A stretch of DNA of 64,000 bases from Parabacteroides faecalis (GCF_022809355.1 NZ_JAKZMM010000001.1:1-64000), one strand, 5' to 3'. Numbered from the stretch's first letter, positions 16,699-28,242 are shown. A program made the numbers and translations. The notes: a model not told the origin generated them from the sequence alone.

Positions 16699-18000
16699 TT
16701 ATTCGAATTTACGGTTGTCGATGACGTGCTTTGCCTTGCCCATACTACGCTCGATGCTGCGCGGTTCGACAATTTTGATATCCGGCTGCAATCCGATTAC
16801 ACTTTGGATGCGGTTGGTTATCTTTTTCTTCAAAGCAATCATCTTGTTCATTTCGTCTGAGTAATATTCCGGACGGACTTCTACCTGGATCTGGAATGTA
16901 TCGGTATTGTTCACACGATCTACAATAATCAGGTAGTGGGCCTCGAATTCCGGCAATTCCAAAATTACGGATTCTACTTGAGATGGGAAAACATTTACGC
17001 CACGAATAATCAACATATCGTCACTTCGACCTAAAATTCTTCCCATTCGGACTGCTGTACGCCCGCATTCGCACTTTTCGTAGATCAAATGTGTCAAATC
17101 GCGGGTACGATAACGAATCATCGGCATACCTTCTTTTGTTAATGTAGTGAAGACGAGTTCACCCATCTGGCCTGGTTCAACCGGCTGCAGGGTTTTCGGA
17201 TCAACGATCTCCGGGAAGAAATGATCTTCCCACAGGTGTGTTCCGTTCTGGCATTCACATTCACCGCCAACGCCCGGTCCGCAGATTTCTGTCAGTCCGT
17301 AGATATCGTATGCCTTGATGTTCATTTTTTCTTCCAACTCTTTGCGCATATTTTCAGTCCAGGGCTCTGCTCCGAAGATACCTACCCGCAGTTTGAATTC
17401 GTCAAGAGGAATACCCGAATTGCGGATAGTTTCTGCCAGATACAAAGCATACGAAGGCGTACAAGCCAAAGCCTTGGCTCCGAAGTCGTGCATTAGCTGA
17501 ATCTGTTTCTGTGTATTGCCACTACTCATCGGAATAACGGTACCTCCGATATTCTGTACGCCACCATGCAATCCCAATCCTCCGGTAAACATCCCATATC
17601 CGTATGATACTTGGACGGAATCATTCTTACTTAATCCGTAGGCTGTCAGGCAGCGGGCAACGACTTCTTCCCATATTCCCAAGTCTTTGCGGGTATATCC
17701 AACGACAATCGGCTTGCCGGTTGTACCCGAAGAGGCATGAAGCCGCACAATTTCGGACATAGGAACGGCCATTAATCCAAACGGATAATTGTCGCGTAAG
17801 TCTTGTTTGACAGTAAAAGGAAGTTTGGTGATATCATCGATCGATTGAATATCCTGCGGAACTACACCCAGCTCCTGCATCTTCTTCCGGTAGAAAGGGG
17901 AATTATGATAAACGTGTTCAACAACTCTTCTCAGTCTGATACTTTGCAGTTTCCGCATTTCTTCGCGGTCCATGCATTCTATTGTTTCGTTCCAAATCAT
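16699..18000 (-). CDS. paaK: Phenylacetate-CoA ligase (PaaK family)
   Basis: This 433-residue AMP-forming ligase activates phenylacetate or a related aryl acid (for example indoleacetate) to its CoA thioester. Visible motifs are the P-loop-like SSGTTGKPIVVGYT, YGLTEICGPGVGGEC (adenylate binding), YRTRDLTHL, GRSDDMLIIRGVNVFP (hinge), and a C-terminal catalytic Lys in SMGKAKHV. The true start is ATG 18000 (MIWNETIECM); an upstream TTG frame runs into the promoter region. A weak -7-like TACTTTTC lies at 18052-18045 on the minus strand. No indolepyruvate oxidoreductase gene is adjacent. The direction (activation or CoA release) is not evident from the sequence. Confidence 0.9.
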   Translation of the reverse strand: MIWNETIECMDREEMRKLQSIRLRRVVEHVYHNSPFYRKKMQELGVVPQDIQSIDDITKLPFTVKQDLRDNYPFGLMAVPMSEIVRLHASSGTTGKPIVVGYTRKDLGIWEEVVARCLTAYGLSKNDSVQVSYGYGMFTGGLGLHGGVQNIGGTVIPMSSGNTQKQIQLMHDFGAKALACTPSYALYLAETIRNSGIPLDEFKLRVGIFGAEPWTENMRKELEEKMNIKAYDIYGLTEICGPGVGGECECQNGTHLWEDHFFPEIVDPKTLQPVEPGQMGELVFTTLTKEGMPMIRYRTRDLTHLIYEKCECGRTAVRMGRILGRSDDMLIIRGVNVFPSQVESVILELPEFEAHYLIIVDRVNNTDTFQIQVEVRPEYYSDEMNKMIALKKKITNRIQSVIGLQPDIKIVEPRSIERSMGKAKHVIDNRKFE

Positions 18001-18223
18001 AGTTTTTCTTGATATTGACGTTAAGTTTATTTCTAAAATCGGGCGAAAAGTAATAACTTTTTCAGAGAAAGCCAAGGAAAAGCAGAAAATGTTTATCCGT
18101 TACGGTGTTTTTATGTGGAAAAAGATACTTTGAGGGAAGATGCTGTTCACACCATGCAATCTTTTTCGGAACCCTAATTAAAGTTGCAGATCCTACCAGG
18201 GAAAACTGTAATTCTGCCTGGTA

Positions 18224-18317
18224 ATTCTTTAGTTCACGTCGGGAACTAAGTAATCCACGCCGTGAACTACTTAATCCACGGCGTGAACTAAGTAATTCGC
18301 GACGTGAACTAAAGAAT
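18224..18317. repeat. Phased palindrome array A (four 15-bp cores, 21-bp period)
   Basis: Four palindromic cores lie at 18232-18246 (GTTCACGTCGGGAAC), 18253-18267 (ATCCACGCCGTGAAC), 18274-18288 (ATCCACGGCGTGAAC) and 18295-18309 (ATTCGCGACGTGAAC). They are separated by 6-bp spacers TAAGTA, TACTTA, TAAGTA and flanked by ATTCTTTA and TAAAGAAT. The outer 18 bases on each side are perfect inverted copies. Read on the minus strand it matches array B at 29023-29116. It is the main content of the 445-base gap 18001-18445, between divergent paaK and MFS genes; the rest holds only weak promoter-like boxes. Confidence 0.85.
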
Positions 18318-18404
18318 AAGGTGCGACATGTGTAAGTTGCTGTCAGAGGGTATTTGTTTTTTATATCCGGGCAGAGAAAAGAAAGGGCAAGCCAAATTAA
18401 TTCG

Positions 18405-18412
18405 TAATTTTG
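18405..18412 (+). promoter_or_regulatory. -7 box (TAATTTTG) for the MFS gene
   Basis: TAATTTTG fits TAnnTTTG and lies 33 bases before the ATG at 18446. It is about 88 bases downstream of palindrome array A, so the array would occupy a far-upstream regulatory position. No good -33 box is visible. Confidence 0.45.
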
Positions 18413-18445
18413 TATCTCGTTACATGAAATCAAGTTGAAAGAAGT

Positions 18446-19615
18446 ATGAATCGAAATATTTTGGCATTGTATCTGGTGAAACTTTCCAAATGGTTCTCGC
18501 TGGTGATGCCCATCATCGTATTGTTTTATGAAAAACATGGTTTGGGTTTGCATGATGTCTTTATCCTGAAGAGTGTTTATTCGGTAGCAGCCGTGACGTT
18601 GGAAATACCTTCGGGTTATCTGGCTGATGTATGGGGACGGAAGAAATGCCTGGTTTCGGGTTGTATCTTGTTCTTTATCGGTTATCTGGTTTATTCGTTT
18701 ACTTCATCCTTTACGGCTTTTTTGGGTGCCGAATTGCTTTTGGGTATCGGACAGACACTTGTCAATGGAGCCGATTCTGCTTTATTATATGATACGACGG
18801 TGCACTACAAACGTGAAAATGAGTACTTGAAATACGAAGGGCGGATTACGATGATCGGGAATTTTGCCGAGGCTTTTGCCGGTATTTTCGGCGGTTTGCT
18901 GGCTGTTTATTCGTTGCGTTTTCCCTTTTATGCCCAGGCTTGTGTGGCGTTTATCGGGATACCAGCCGCCTTTGCCCTGCAGGAATTTAATACAAAAGGA
19001 AAGGTGCAGAGTCCGGTAGCCGAGATCATCCGGATTATTAAATACTCGTTGTTTACGAATCGACAGTTGTGTTGTAATATTATGTATTCGGGCATTATCG
19101 GAGCTGCTACGCTGACGATGGCCTGGTTTGTACAGCCGGTTTTGATGTATCTCGAGACACCGACTTCCTGGTTTGGCGTGATTTGGACGGTATTGAACCT
19201 GATTGTAGGTGTAGCGGCCTTGTATTCGGATAAAATAGAGCATCGGTTGGGCATGAACAAAATGAATCTGCTGATTTTGGTCTGCATAGCCGGAGGTTAT
19301 CTGGCCTTGGCCTACAATCTGACTTATTGGGGATTGGCTATTTTGGCGTTATTCTATATTGTACGGGGCTTTGCAACGCCGGTTTTGAAAGGATACATCA
19401 ATCAGCTGACTTTTTCGGACATGCGTGCCACGGTCTTGTCGATCCGGAATTTCGTTATCCGCTTGATGTTTGCCGGAGCTGCGCCGTTTGTCGGTTGGCT
19501 GAATGATATGTATTCGTTGAAGACAGCATTGCTGGCATCGGCAGGAATTATCTTTATCCCCGGACTTATATTCCTTCTTTTGAGCTTCGAAGTCAATCAT
19601 AAAAAGGAAGAGTAG
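18446..19615 (+). CDS. MFS transporter
   Basis: This 389-residue inner-membrane transporter has about 12 hydrophobic helices. The MFS loop signature between helices 2 and 3 appears as GYLADVWGRKKCL, with a second-half counterpart around GFATPVLKGYINQLTF. N-terminal LYLVKLSKWFSLVMPIIVLFY is the first helix pair. It resembles drug or metabolite efflux MFS proteins found in Bacteroidetes, but the substrate cannot be read from sequence. It is convergent with the LuxR-type gene (18-base gap). Palindrome array A lies 136 bases before its start, in the orientation that array B has relative to the HU-HTH gene at 28286. Confidence 0.85.
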   Translation: MNRNILALYLVKLSKWFSLVMPIIVLFYEKHGLGLHDVFILKSVYSVAAVTLEIPSGYLADVWGRKKCLVSGCILFFIGYLVYSFTSSFTAFLGAELLLGIGQTLVNGADSALLYDTTVHYKRENEYLKYEGRITMIGNFAEAFAGIFGGLLAVYSLRFPFYAQACVAFIGIPAAFALQEFNTKGKVQSPVAEIIRIIKYSLFTNRQLCCNIMYSGIIGAATLTMAWFVQPVLMYLETPTSWFGVIWTVLNLIVGVAALYSDKIEHRLGMNKMNLLILVCIAGGYLALAYNLTYWGLAILALFYIVRGFATPVLKGYINQLTFSDMRATVLSIRNFVIRLMFAGAAPFVGWLNDMYSLKTALLASAGIIFIPGLIFLLLSFEVNHKKEE

Positions 19616-19633
19616 GGAAAAGGAGAGGCCGAT

Positions 19634-20209
19634 TTAGAGTTCGATCTCGTCTCCCGAGATCAATCCGTTCATGATGGCATAGAATGTAAGCCCCGAAACC
19701 GTTTTAATTCCCAGTTTTGCTGTAATATTTTTCCGGTGGGTAAGAACTGTATTCAGACTGATATTCAGATGTTCGGCAATTTCTTTATTGGTATGCCCAC
19801 GAACAATTTGCTGAAGAACGTTTATCTCCCGGCCGGATAAGTCTTTGTTATTGGTCTCAACTACGTTGTTCGTATTCTCGGCAAGTAAGACTTGTTCGAT
19901 TTGTTCGATCATCGTTTCTATGGAACTTCGCGTAGAAATCAGATTATTGGCCGTGCCGCTGGTTTCCACCTTATCCACCAGAACAATGGTTTTATTCCGG
20001 CGGGGAAGAAAATAATCCCCATGAATCAGGAATGTTTCAGCATCCGTGAAATAGAAATCGAACCAGTCCGGCTGCTTCTCTGCCAATGCCTGCATATTGG
20101 GAAAATAAGAAATCTGTAAGGGAGAGAAATACTCTTTCAACAGGCAATCGAGCCCATAAAACTGAAGCATGTCTGCTAATATGATGGCTATTTGCTTATT
20201 CCTGGCCAT
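19634..20209 (-). CDS. LuxR/NarL-type regulator with degenerate receiver
   Basis: The 191-residue protein has a C-terminal LuxR helix-turn-helix (LSGREINVLQQIVRGHTNKE, IAEHLNISLNTVLTHRKNI, AKLGIK). Its N-terminal region of about 110 residues has receiver-like alternation (IAIILADMLQFYGL, FDFYFTD, KTIVLVD). The usual acidic pocket and Asp/Lys positions are not clear, so phosphorylation is uncertain. It is the last gene of a tightly packed minus-strand operon, 14 bases after the hemerythrin-like gene. That gene could act as its redox or NO sensor partner. This functional link is inference. Confidence 0.85.
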   Translation of the reverse strand: MARNKQIAIILADMLQFYGLDCLLKEYFSPLQISYFPNMQALAEKQPDWFDFYFTDAETFLIHGDYFLPRRNKTIVLVDKVETSGTANNLISTRSSIETMIEQIEQVLLAENTNNVVETNNKDLSGREINVLQQIVRGHTNKEIAEHLNISLNTVLTHRKNITAKLGIKTVSGLTFYAIMNGLISGDEIEL

Positions 20210-20223
20210 TGGATTACGAAACT

Positions 20224-20940
20224 TTAACGGGTCTTGATGAGAAGTTCCATTTTATGTACAATCGGAGAGAGGATACGATAACGGATCCGGTTATGTTGTT
20301 TGATGTCTTTTTCCAGACTGTTGACTGCAAAAATAACGGCATAACAAAGATTCTCGTTAAAATCGCCCGAAAGATGTTTGATCATGATGCTTTTCAAGTC
20401 GGCAAGTACCGCTTCCAGACTATCATCGTTCGTTTCCTGATCCGAGAACGACCGGATTTCTTCCTGGTTGAAAGAAATACTTTTCTGCAATTGTCCGCTT
20501 AACTGCAAACAATAAGGGAACCATTCCGATTCATCTTTCTTGATCTGTTCCGTTAAGTGCTCTTTAAAGGATTGGAAGAATTTGCCAATCAAATTCAAGG
20601 TTGCATTATTGGATTCGCTATGGGTAATGAACAAATCCAAATGCTTGGCAATATTCGGAATCTGGAACCTGAGGTAATATTGATTGGTCTTGTTTAAGTA
20701 ATCAATGATTTGGGAAACGTGAAATGCCTGAAGCCGTTTCTCCGGGAAGTATTCTTCATTCAGGAACGTATTGATGATGATCAGGAGAAAATCTGTATCG
20801 ATTTGGTGATCTTCACAAACTTCCCGAACTGTTTTATCCTGCAATCCCAGCCGAATACCTAAGCGGTTGATTACAGGAATGAGCGAGGTGTTTTCTTCTA
20901 CCACCTCACTCATTGACATATTTGGTTGAATCAAAGCCAT
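20224..20940 (-). CDS. ScdA-N/hemerythrin-like protein (DUF542-type)
   Basis: The 238-residue protein begins with a domain resembling the ScdA/RIC N-terminal DUF542 module (EVVEENTSLIPVINRLGIRL, then REVCEDHQID). The paired Cys of the iron-sulfur repair proteins is missing and only one Cys remains. The rest is helical with scattered His/Glu in a hemerythrin-like order (IAKHLDLFITH, FKEHLTEQIKKDE, IMIKHL, IVHKMELL). A di-iron or haem-free sensor of oxygen or NO is plausible, but the ligand set must be tested. Only 1 base separates it from the upstream TIM-barrel gene's stop, and 14 bases from the LuxR gene, so it belongs to the same operon. Confidence 0.65.
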   Translation of the reverse strand: MALIQPNMSMSEVVEENTSLIPVINRLGIRLGLQDKTVREVCEDHQIDTDFLLIIINTFLNEEYFPEKRLQAFHVSQIIDYLNKTNQYYLRFQIPNIAKHLDLFITHSESNNATLNLIGKFFQSFKEHLTEQIKKDESEWFPYCLQLSGQLQKSISFNQEEIRSFSDQETNDDSLEAVLADLKSIMIKHLSGDFNENLCYAVIFAVNSLEKDIKQHNRIRYRILSPIVHKMELLIKTR

Positions 20941-20941
20941 A

Positions 20942-21895
20942 TTATGCTTCTACCCATTGTTTACGCAATAAATTCAAGGCATTGATAACGGTAGCTGCCC
21001 GGTCTTCACTCTGGCAACCGCACTCAAAGCTAACGTACTTGTTATAGCCAATAGCTTTCAATCCTTTGAATCCGTTTACATAATTATCAGCATCACCGTC
21101 TTCTCCCGGCATACTTCTACGCTTACGGCTTGCCACATGTACGTGTTGCAAGTATTCACCGGCAGAAATAAAGGCACCCATATCCGATGTTTCTTCCCAA
21201 GTCATGTGCCAGAAGTCGCCCATACAACGAACACCCGGATTATTGATATCCCGGCATAAAGAAGCCGCGTCGGCTACTTGACGTAAGTAGAAACATTCTT
21301 TCCGGTTTAACGGTTCGAAGATAACTGTTGTTCCATGTTCTTTGGCGAAGTTTCCCATTTCATTGAATTGTTCGCACAAGAAATCACGGGTTTCCATTGT
21401 ATGCGGCATAACCGGAACTTGACCGTTGAATGCAGGTACAATGATAACTCCCGTAGAACCTAATTCTCCGGCAGCAGCAATGATTTCTTTCATCGTATCC
21501 ATGCATTGCTTCCGAATAGCCGGATCAGTAGAAAGAATGAAACCTTTGAATCCGGCGCAGATCGCACTGATCTTGATGTTTCGTCCGTTTAATGCCTGTT
21601 TGAATTCATCCACGCGAGCCGCTAAATTACCACCGCCCGGTTCCAAGCCTACTACACCATTCTTTTCCATGAAGTCCAGTTTCTCATTCAAGCTTTCGCC
21701 CGGAGCAACACCTTCCTGTAAAGAGATATTCAGCTGTGCGGCCTTATTGAATTCGATACCACAAGCTTTTGGACAAGCAGCCGGTTCGGATGTTTCTGCC
21801 GGTTTGCCTGTACAAGAAGCAATGGCTGTACTTCCTACAGCCATTGCAGCACCTGAAAGAGTTGCTTTCAGGAAATTTCTTCTATTTACTGTCAT
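20942..21895 (-). CDS. Tat-exported sugar phosphate isomerase/epimerase-like TIM-barrel protein
   Basis: This 317-residue xylose-isomerase-like TIM-barrel protein has an N-terminal twin-arginine signal (NRRNFLKATLSGAAMAVGST). Barrel elements with probable metal ligands are visible: TVIFEPLNRKE, VRCMGDFWHM, YLQHVHVASRKR and YVSFECGCQ near the C terminus. It is predicted periplasmic. ATG 21895 is the start; the longer frame begins with TTG 21901. It lies 6 bases after the Gfo/Idh/MocA gene. In the Bacteroides 3-keto-glycoside pathway, proteins of this fold accompany Gfo/Idh oxidoreductases, so a role as keto-sugar epimerase, isomerase or lyase is the leading inference. Confidence 0.85.
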   Translation of the reverse strand: MTVNRRNFLKATLSGAAMAVGSTAIASCTGKPAETSEPAACPKACGIEFNKAAQLNISLQEGVAPGESLNEKLDFMEKNGVVGLEPGGGNLAARVDEFKQALNGRNIKISAICAGFKGFILSTDPAIRKQCMDTMKEIIAAAGELGSTGVIIVPAFNGQVPVMPHTMETRDFLCEQFNEMGNFAKEHGTTVIFEPLNRKECFYLRQVADAASLCRDINNPGVRCMGDFWHMTWEETSDMGAFISAGEYLQHVHVASRKRRSMPGEDGDADNYVNGFKGLKAIGYNKYVSFECGCQSEDRAATVINALNLLRKQWVEA

Positions 21896-21901
21896 ACGCA
21901 A

Positions 21902-23287
21902 TTATTTCTTGTCAACTGGTTTGCCAGGAACAGGAACAACGAATCCACTCATATCCATCTTACCCAAGTTCAAATCTTTTGGAGTGTAATCCAAAGCAGA
22001 AGCAGTCATAGCATCCCATGTTGTTTCTGCACCTGAATAAGCTGATTCACGTCCCATAATAGCAGCCATGTTAGCAACAGCTGTCTCAGAAGCCTGTTCG
22101 ATCGGTTTGTTACCACGAATGCAATTAATCCAGTTTACATGTTCCAATACGTATGGATTAGTTTGCTTGTAGGTATTCTTTTCAGCTTCACTATCATATT
22201 TCCAAACGACATTACCTGCCAAATCTTTGATCTCCATGGTTGAACTATCCCAAGAACCTTTAGTTCCCTGGATGAATTCACTTACATTGTTGGCGCAACC
22301 ATCTATCTGGCGGCACATACTGTGCAAGTGGATACCATTTTCCATTGTGAAGTCTACACTGAAGTTATCATACTGATCACCGGTCAGACGGCGTTGACGA
22401 GAACCGAAACCAACAGCTTTTACTGGTTTCAATCCGCTGAACCAAGTAAATACATCAATATTGTGAACGTGCTGCTCTACGATATGGTCACCAGATAACC
22501 ATTTCCAGTTAACCCAGTCCTTAATCATCCATTCGCAATCGCTCCAGCCTTGCTGACGTTCACGATACCAAAGCATACTTTGATTCCAATATACGATACC
22601 ACCAGTAATTTCACCGATAGCACCTTCCATAATCTTCTTGTATGATTCAACGTATGAACGCTGGTGATGACGCTGAGTTCCTGTAACTACGCGCAAATTC
22701 TTTGCTTGAGCTTGTTTGGCAGCAGCCATGATAGTTCTGTAACCAGCCGGATCAACACAAATCGGTTTTTCCAAGAAACAGTGTTTGCTCTTTTCAACTG
22801 CATACTGGAAATGTACCGGACGGAATACAGGAGGAGTTGCAACGATAACAACATCAACACCACTATCGATTAATTGTTTGTAGGCATCCAAACCAACAAA
22901 TCGTTTGTCGGCAGGTATATCAATATTCTTTTCGCTCTTTAATTTGTCGGCCAAAGCATCAACTCTTTCTTTGAATGTATCAGCAAGAGCAACAATAGTA
23001 ACGCCATTTGCTGCGTTCAAGAAGTCAAAAGCTGCTCCAGAACCACGGCCACCGCAACCAATAACACCGGCTTTGATTTCTTTGCCGTCAGTTGCTAAAT
23101 CAGGTAATTCAGGAATATAATAAGTTCCCGGTTCTTTTAATGCCTTAGGTGCATCAGCCTGAGCATTTCCACCACCACAAGAGGTTAATAATGTAGCAGC
23201 ACTACCGCCACCAATTGCACTTAATGCGCCAGCCATAGCTGAACTTTTCAGAAATGATCTTCTGCTAATTCCATTTTCCTTCTTCAT
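21902..23287 (-). CDS. Tat-exported Gfo/Idh/MocA family oxidoreductase
   Basis: The 461-residue protein has a twin-arginine signal (ISRRSFLKSSAMAGALSAIG) followed by a Cys-containing cleavage region. Next comes a Rossmann domain with GVIGCGGRGSG near residue 75, then the family's EKP motif in HCFLEKPICVD, and a C-terminal alpha/beta substrate domain (WNQSMLWYRERQQGW, HIVEQHVHNIDV). Exported members carry tightly bound NAD(H) and oxidise or reduce sugar hydroxyls. It sits between a tetraheme cytochrome fusion and a TIM-barrel epimerase. The cytochrome could therefore reoxidise or rereduce it through the quinone pool. That coupling is inference. Confidence 0.9.
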   Translation of the reverse strand: MKKENGISRRSFLKSSAMAGALSAIGGGSAATLLTSCGGGNAQADAPKALKEPGTYYIPELPDLATDGKEIKAGVIGCGGRGSGAAFDFLNAANGVTIVALADTFKERVDALADKLKSEKNIDIPADKRFVGLDAYKQLIDSGVDVVIVATPPVFRPVHFQYAVEKSKHCFLEKPICVDPAGYRTIMAAAKQAQAKNLRVVTGTQRHHQRSYVESYKKIMEGAIGEITGGIVYWNQSMLWYRERQQGWSDCEWMIKDWVNWKWLSGDHIVEQHVHNIDVFTWFSGLKPVKAVGFGSRQRRLTGDQYDNFSVDFTMENGIHLHSMCRQIDGCANNVSEFIQGTKGSWDSSTMEIKDLAGNVVWKYDSEAEKNTYKQTNPYVLEHVNWINCIRGNKPIEQASETAVANMAAIMGRESAYSGAETTWDAMTASALDYTPKDLNLGKMDMSGFVVPVPGKPVDKK

Positions 23288-23333
23288 AATATTGTTTGTT
23301 AAGTCAGCAATTATATTTTATGTGTTTTATTTC

Positions 23334-24899
23334 TTATTTGTCATATTCGCATACTACTCGGAAACCGATACCTTTAATGTCTGAATACCACCAGATACTC
23401 TTTGGTTGCTGCGGATCGGTCTTTAACCAAGCATCATGCTGTGTGCAAGAACGGGCTGCACAACGAACGTCGGCAGCATCGGATGTATAATTTCCTCCTC
23501 TCACTACCCATTCTTCGCCTTCCGTACAGATCGGATTAGAAACCTTTTCGCCTCCTTGTTTATATGCTTCCGGACTGTATTTGTCGGCGCAGTATTCCAT
23601 TACGTTACCCAACATATTCTTTAAGCCGAATGGATTTGCCTTGACACTTGATGGCTCTTGTGTCTTGTTTTCACTATTCTTGGCATAGATAACGTATGAG
23701 CTGATACTGTCAGTTTCTGCATCGAAGAACTTTCTCCAGAATCCTTGGTCTGAGAAATCTTTTGGATTTCCTTCAAAGAAGTAAGGAGTTTCTTTTCCTC
23801 CTCTGGCTGCATATTCCCATTCAGCTTCTGTCGGTAGACGATATTTCTTTCCTGTTTTCTTAGACAACCATTGACAGAAGGTTTCTGCAGCATAATGAGT
23901 CATCGTAATAGCAGGTCTATCACCGCTTCCCCAGCCTTGGTCAGGGAATCCGAATGGAGGAGTAGGACCTGAGATTGCGTCTACGTCAGGATTGCTGTTG
24001 TTGGCATATACTTCTTCGGGCGGAGTTCGTCCTTCGCTCATTGTATTGGCAAAGAATGCCCAATACTGATCCCAAGTTACTTCGAATTCTGCCATGAAGA
24101 ATTTATCCAATGTTACTTCACGTATCGGCGATTCATCCTCTTTATGGAAAGCTTCGTTTGCTGGACTACCCATCTTGAATGTACCACCAGGTATGGCTAT
24201 CATATTGAATGAAACTGTTGTTCCTGGAATTTTCTCTGTGAAATTCTCGAAAGCAGTAATTGGAGTTGCTTCTTTATAGAACAGACTGGTATCAACTGCA
24301 CTGGTAGAACTTTGAGCTCCCGGAATACCTGTCATCTTTCCGTGCGTATAATTCGGATTATAGTGACCGGCATCCAAGTGACAACTGATACACTGCAGAT
24401 CTAGTTTCTTTTCATTCTCTTCATAATATAGGTGAGCAGTAATACCATCGTTGGTTATACCTTCCGGGAATAAGTTCTGGTGACAATCTTTACAAGACTC
24501 GTTGGGAATATATTTTACGGCGTGTTCCAATTCGGATTTCAATTCCCAATTGAAGTCAGCGCTGTCTTTAGTCAGGTATGACCATACATCTTTTAATCCG
24601 AGTTTTGCTTTCGCTGAATAATGATCCCAAGTATTTGATTGGGGAGGAAGGTGACACGCAACGCAATGAGTCGTTACGCCACTTCCATTGTTTACGTGCT
24701 TGGATAGTTTCCAGCTGTCATATACATGTGGATGTACATGACACATCATACATGAGTCATCTGAAGAAAAGTAAACAGATGCCTTGTATGTTCCGATCAT
24801 TAATCCAGCACCAACACCAATGCCAACTAATAATATGAATGGTTTCCTTGTAAAAAAGTTTTTCTTCTTTTCAGAATTTGAACTGTTTCTCTGGCTCAT
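23334..24899 (-). CDS. NapC/NrfH-type tetraheme cytochrome fused to a SUMF1/FGE-like domain
   Basis: This is a 521-residue fusion. Residues 1-45 hold a basic N terminus and one membrane anchor (PFILLVGIGVGAGLMIGTY). Four CxxCH haem sites follow at 50-54 (CMMCH), 79-83 (CVACH), 136-140 (CKDCH) and 170-174 (CISCH), a NapC/NrfH quinol-dehydrogenase-like module. Residues about 228-520 form a formylglycine-generating-enzyme-like (SUMF1/EgtB/PvdO) domain: MIAIPGGTFKMGSP, FEVTWDQYWAFF, RLPTEAEWEYAARGG, NVMEYCAD, VVRGGNYTSD, GIGFRVVC. It is periplasm-facing. It is the first gene of the operon with Gfo/Idh and TIM-barrel proteins (46 bases to the next). Cytochrome electron transfer from menaquinol is inferred; the SUMF1 part may be catalytic or only a lectin-like fold. 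Confidence 0.88.
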   Translation of the reverse strand: MSQRNSSNSEKKKNFFTRKPFILLVGIGVGAGLMIGTYKASVYFSSDDSCMMCHVHPHVYDSWKLSKHVNNGSGVTTHCVACHLPPQSNTWDHYSAKAKLGLKDVWSYLTKDSADFNWELKSELEHAVKYIPNESCKDCHQNLFPEGITNDGITAHLYYEENEKKLDLQCISCHLDAGHYNPNYTHGKMTGIPGAQSSTSAVDTSLFYKEATPITAFENFTEKIPGTTVSFNMIAIPGGTFKMGSPANEAFHKEDESPIREVTLDKFFMAEFEVTWDQYWAFFANTMSEGRTPPEEVYANNSNPDVDAISGPTPPFGFPDQGWGSGDRPAITMTHYAAETFCQWLSKKTGKKYRLPTEAEWEYAARGGKETPYFFEGNPKDFSDQGFWRKFFDAETDSISSYVIYAKNSENKTQEPSSVKANPFGLKNMLGNVMEYCADKYSPEAYKQGGEKVSNPICTEGEEWVVRGGNYTSDAADVRCAARSCTQHDAWLKTDPQQPKSIWWYSDIKGIGFRVVCEYDK

Positions 24900-25026
24900 T
24901 TTTCCGTTCGTGTTAAAATATGGTATTTTTAAGTCTAATATTTACTTCTACTTATACTTTCAGAATTAATACTTTTCTTCATCGAAAGTAAGCAGAATGT
25001 TTCCTTTTTGATTTGTCTGCTAAAAC

Positions 25027-25083
25027 AAATCGGGAATAAAAGTAATACTTTCCTTATAAAAGAAAAACTTTTATTCCCGATTT
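25027..25083. terminator. Hairpin terminator downstream of the beta-galactosidase gene
   Basis: AAATCGGGAATAAAAGT (25027-25043) pairs with its exact complement at 25067-25083, a 17-bp stem. It lies 38 bases after the lacZ stop on the minus strand. The rest of the 24900-25120 gap, upstream of the cytochrome fusion, shows no clear promoter box. Confidence 0.7.
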
Positions 25084-25120
25084 AACGTAAAATAATAAAA
25101 TGATTATGCTTTTTTAATCG

Positions 25121-28237
<3,117 letters not shown>

Positions 28238-28242
28238 TTATG

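Noticed and set aside
18062-18553. Minus-strand 163-codon frame containing SSRRGL-type repeats
   Set aside because: It is produced by the 21-bp palindrome array being a multiple of three. It overlaps the start of the MFS gene and promoter regions and has no coding character outside the array.
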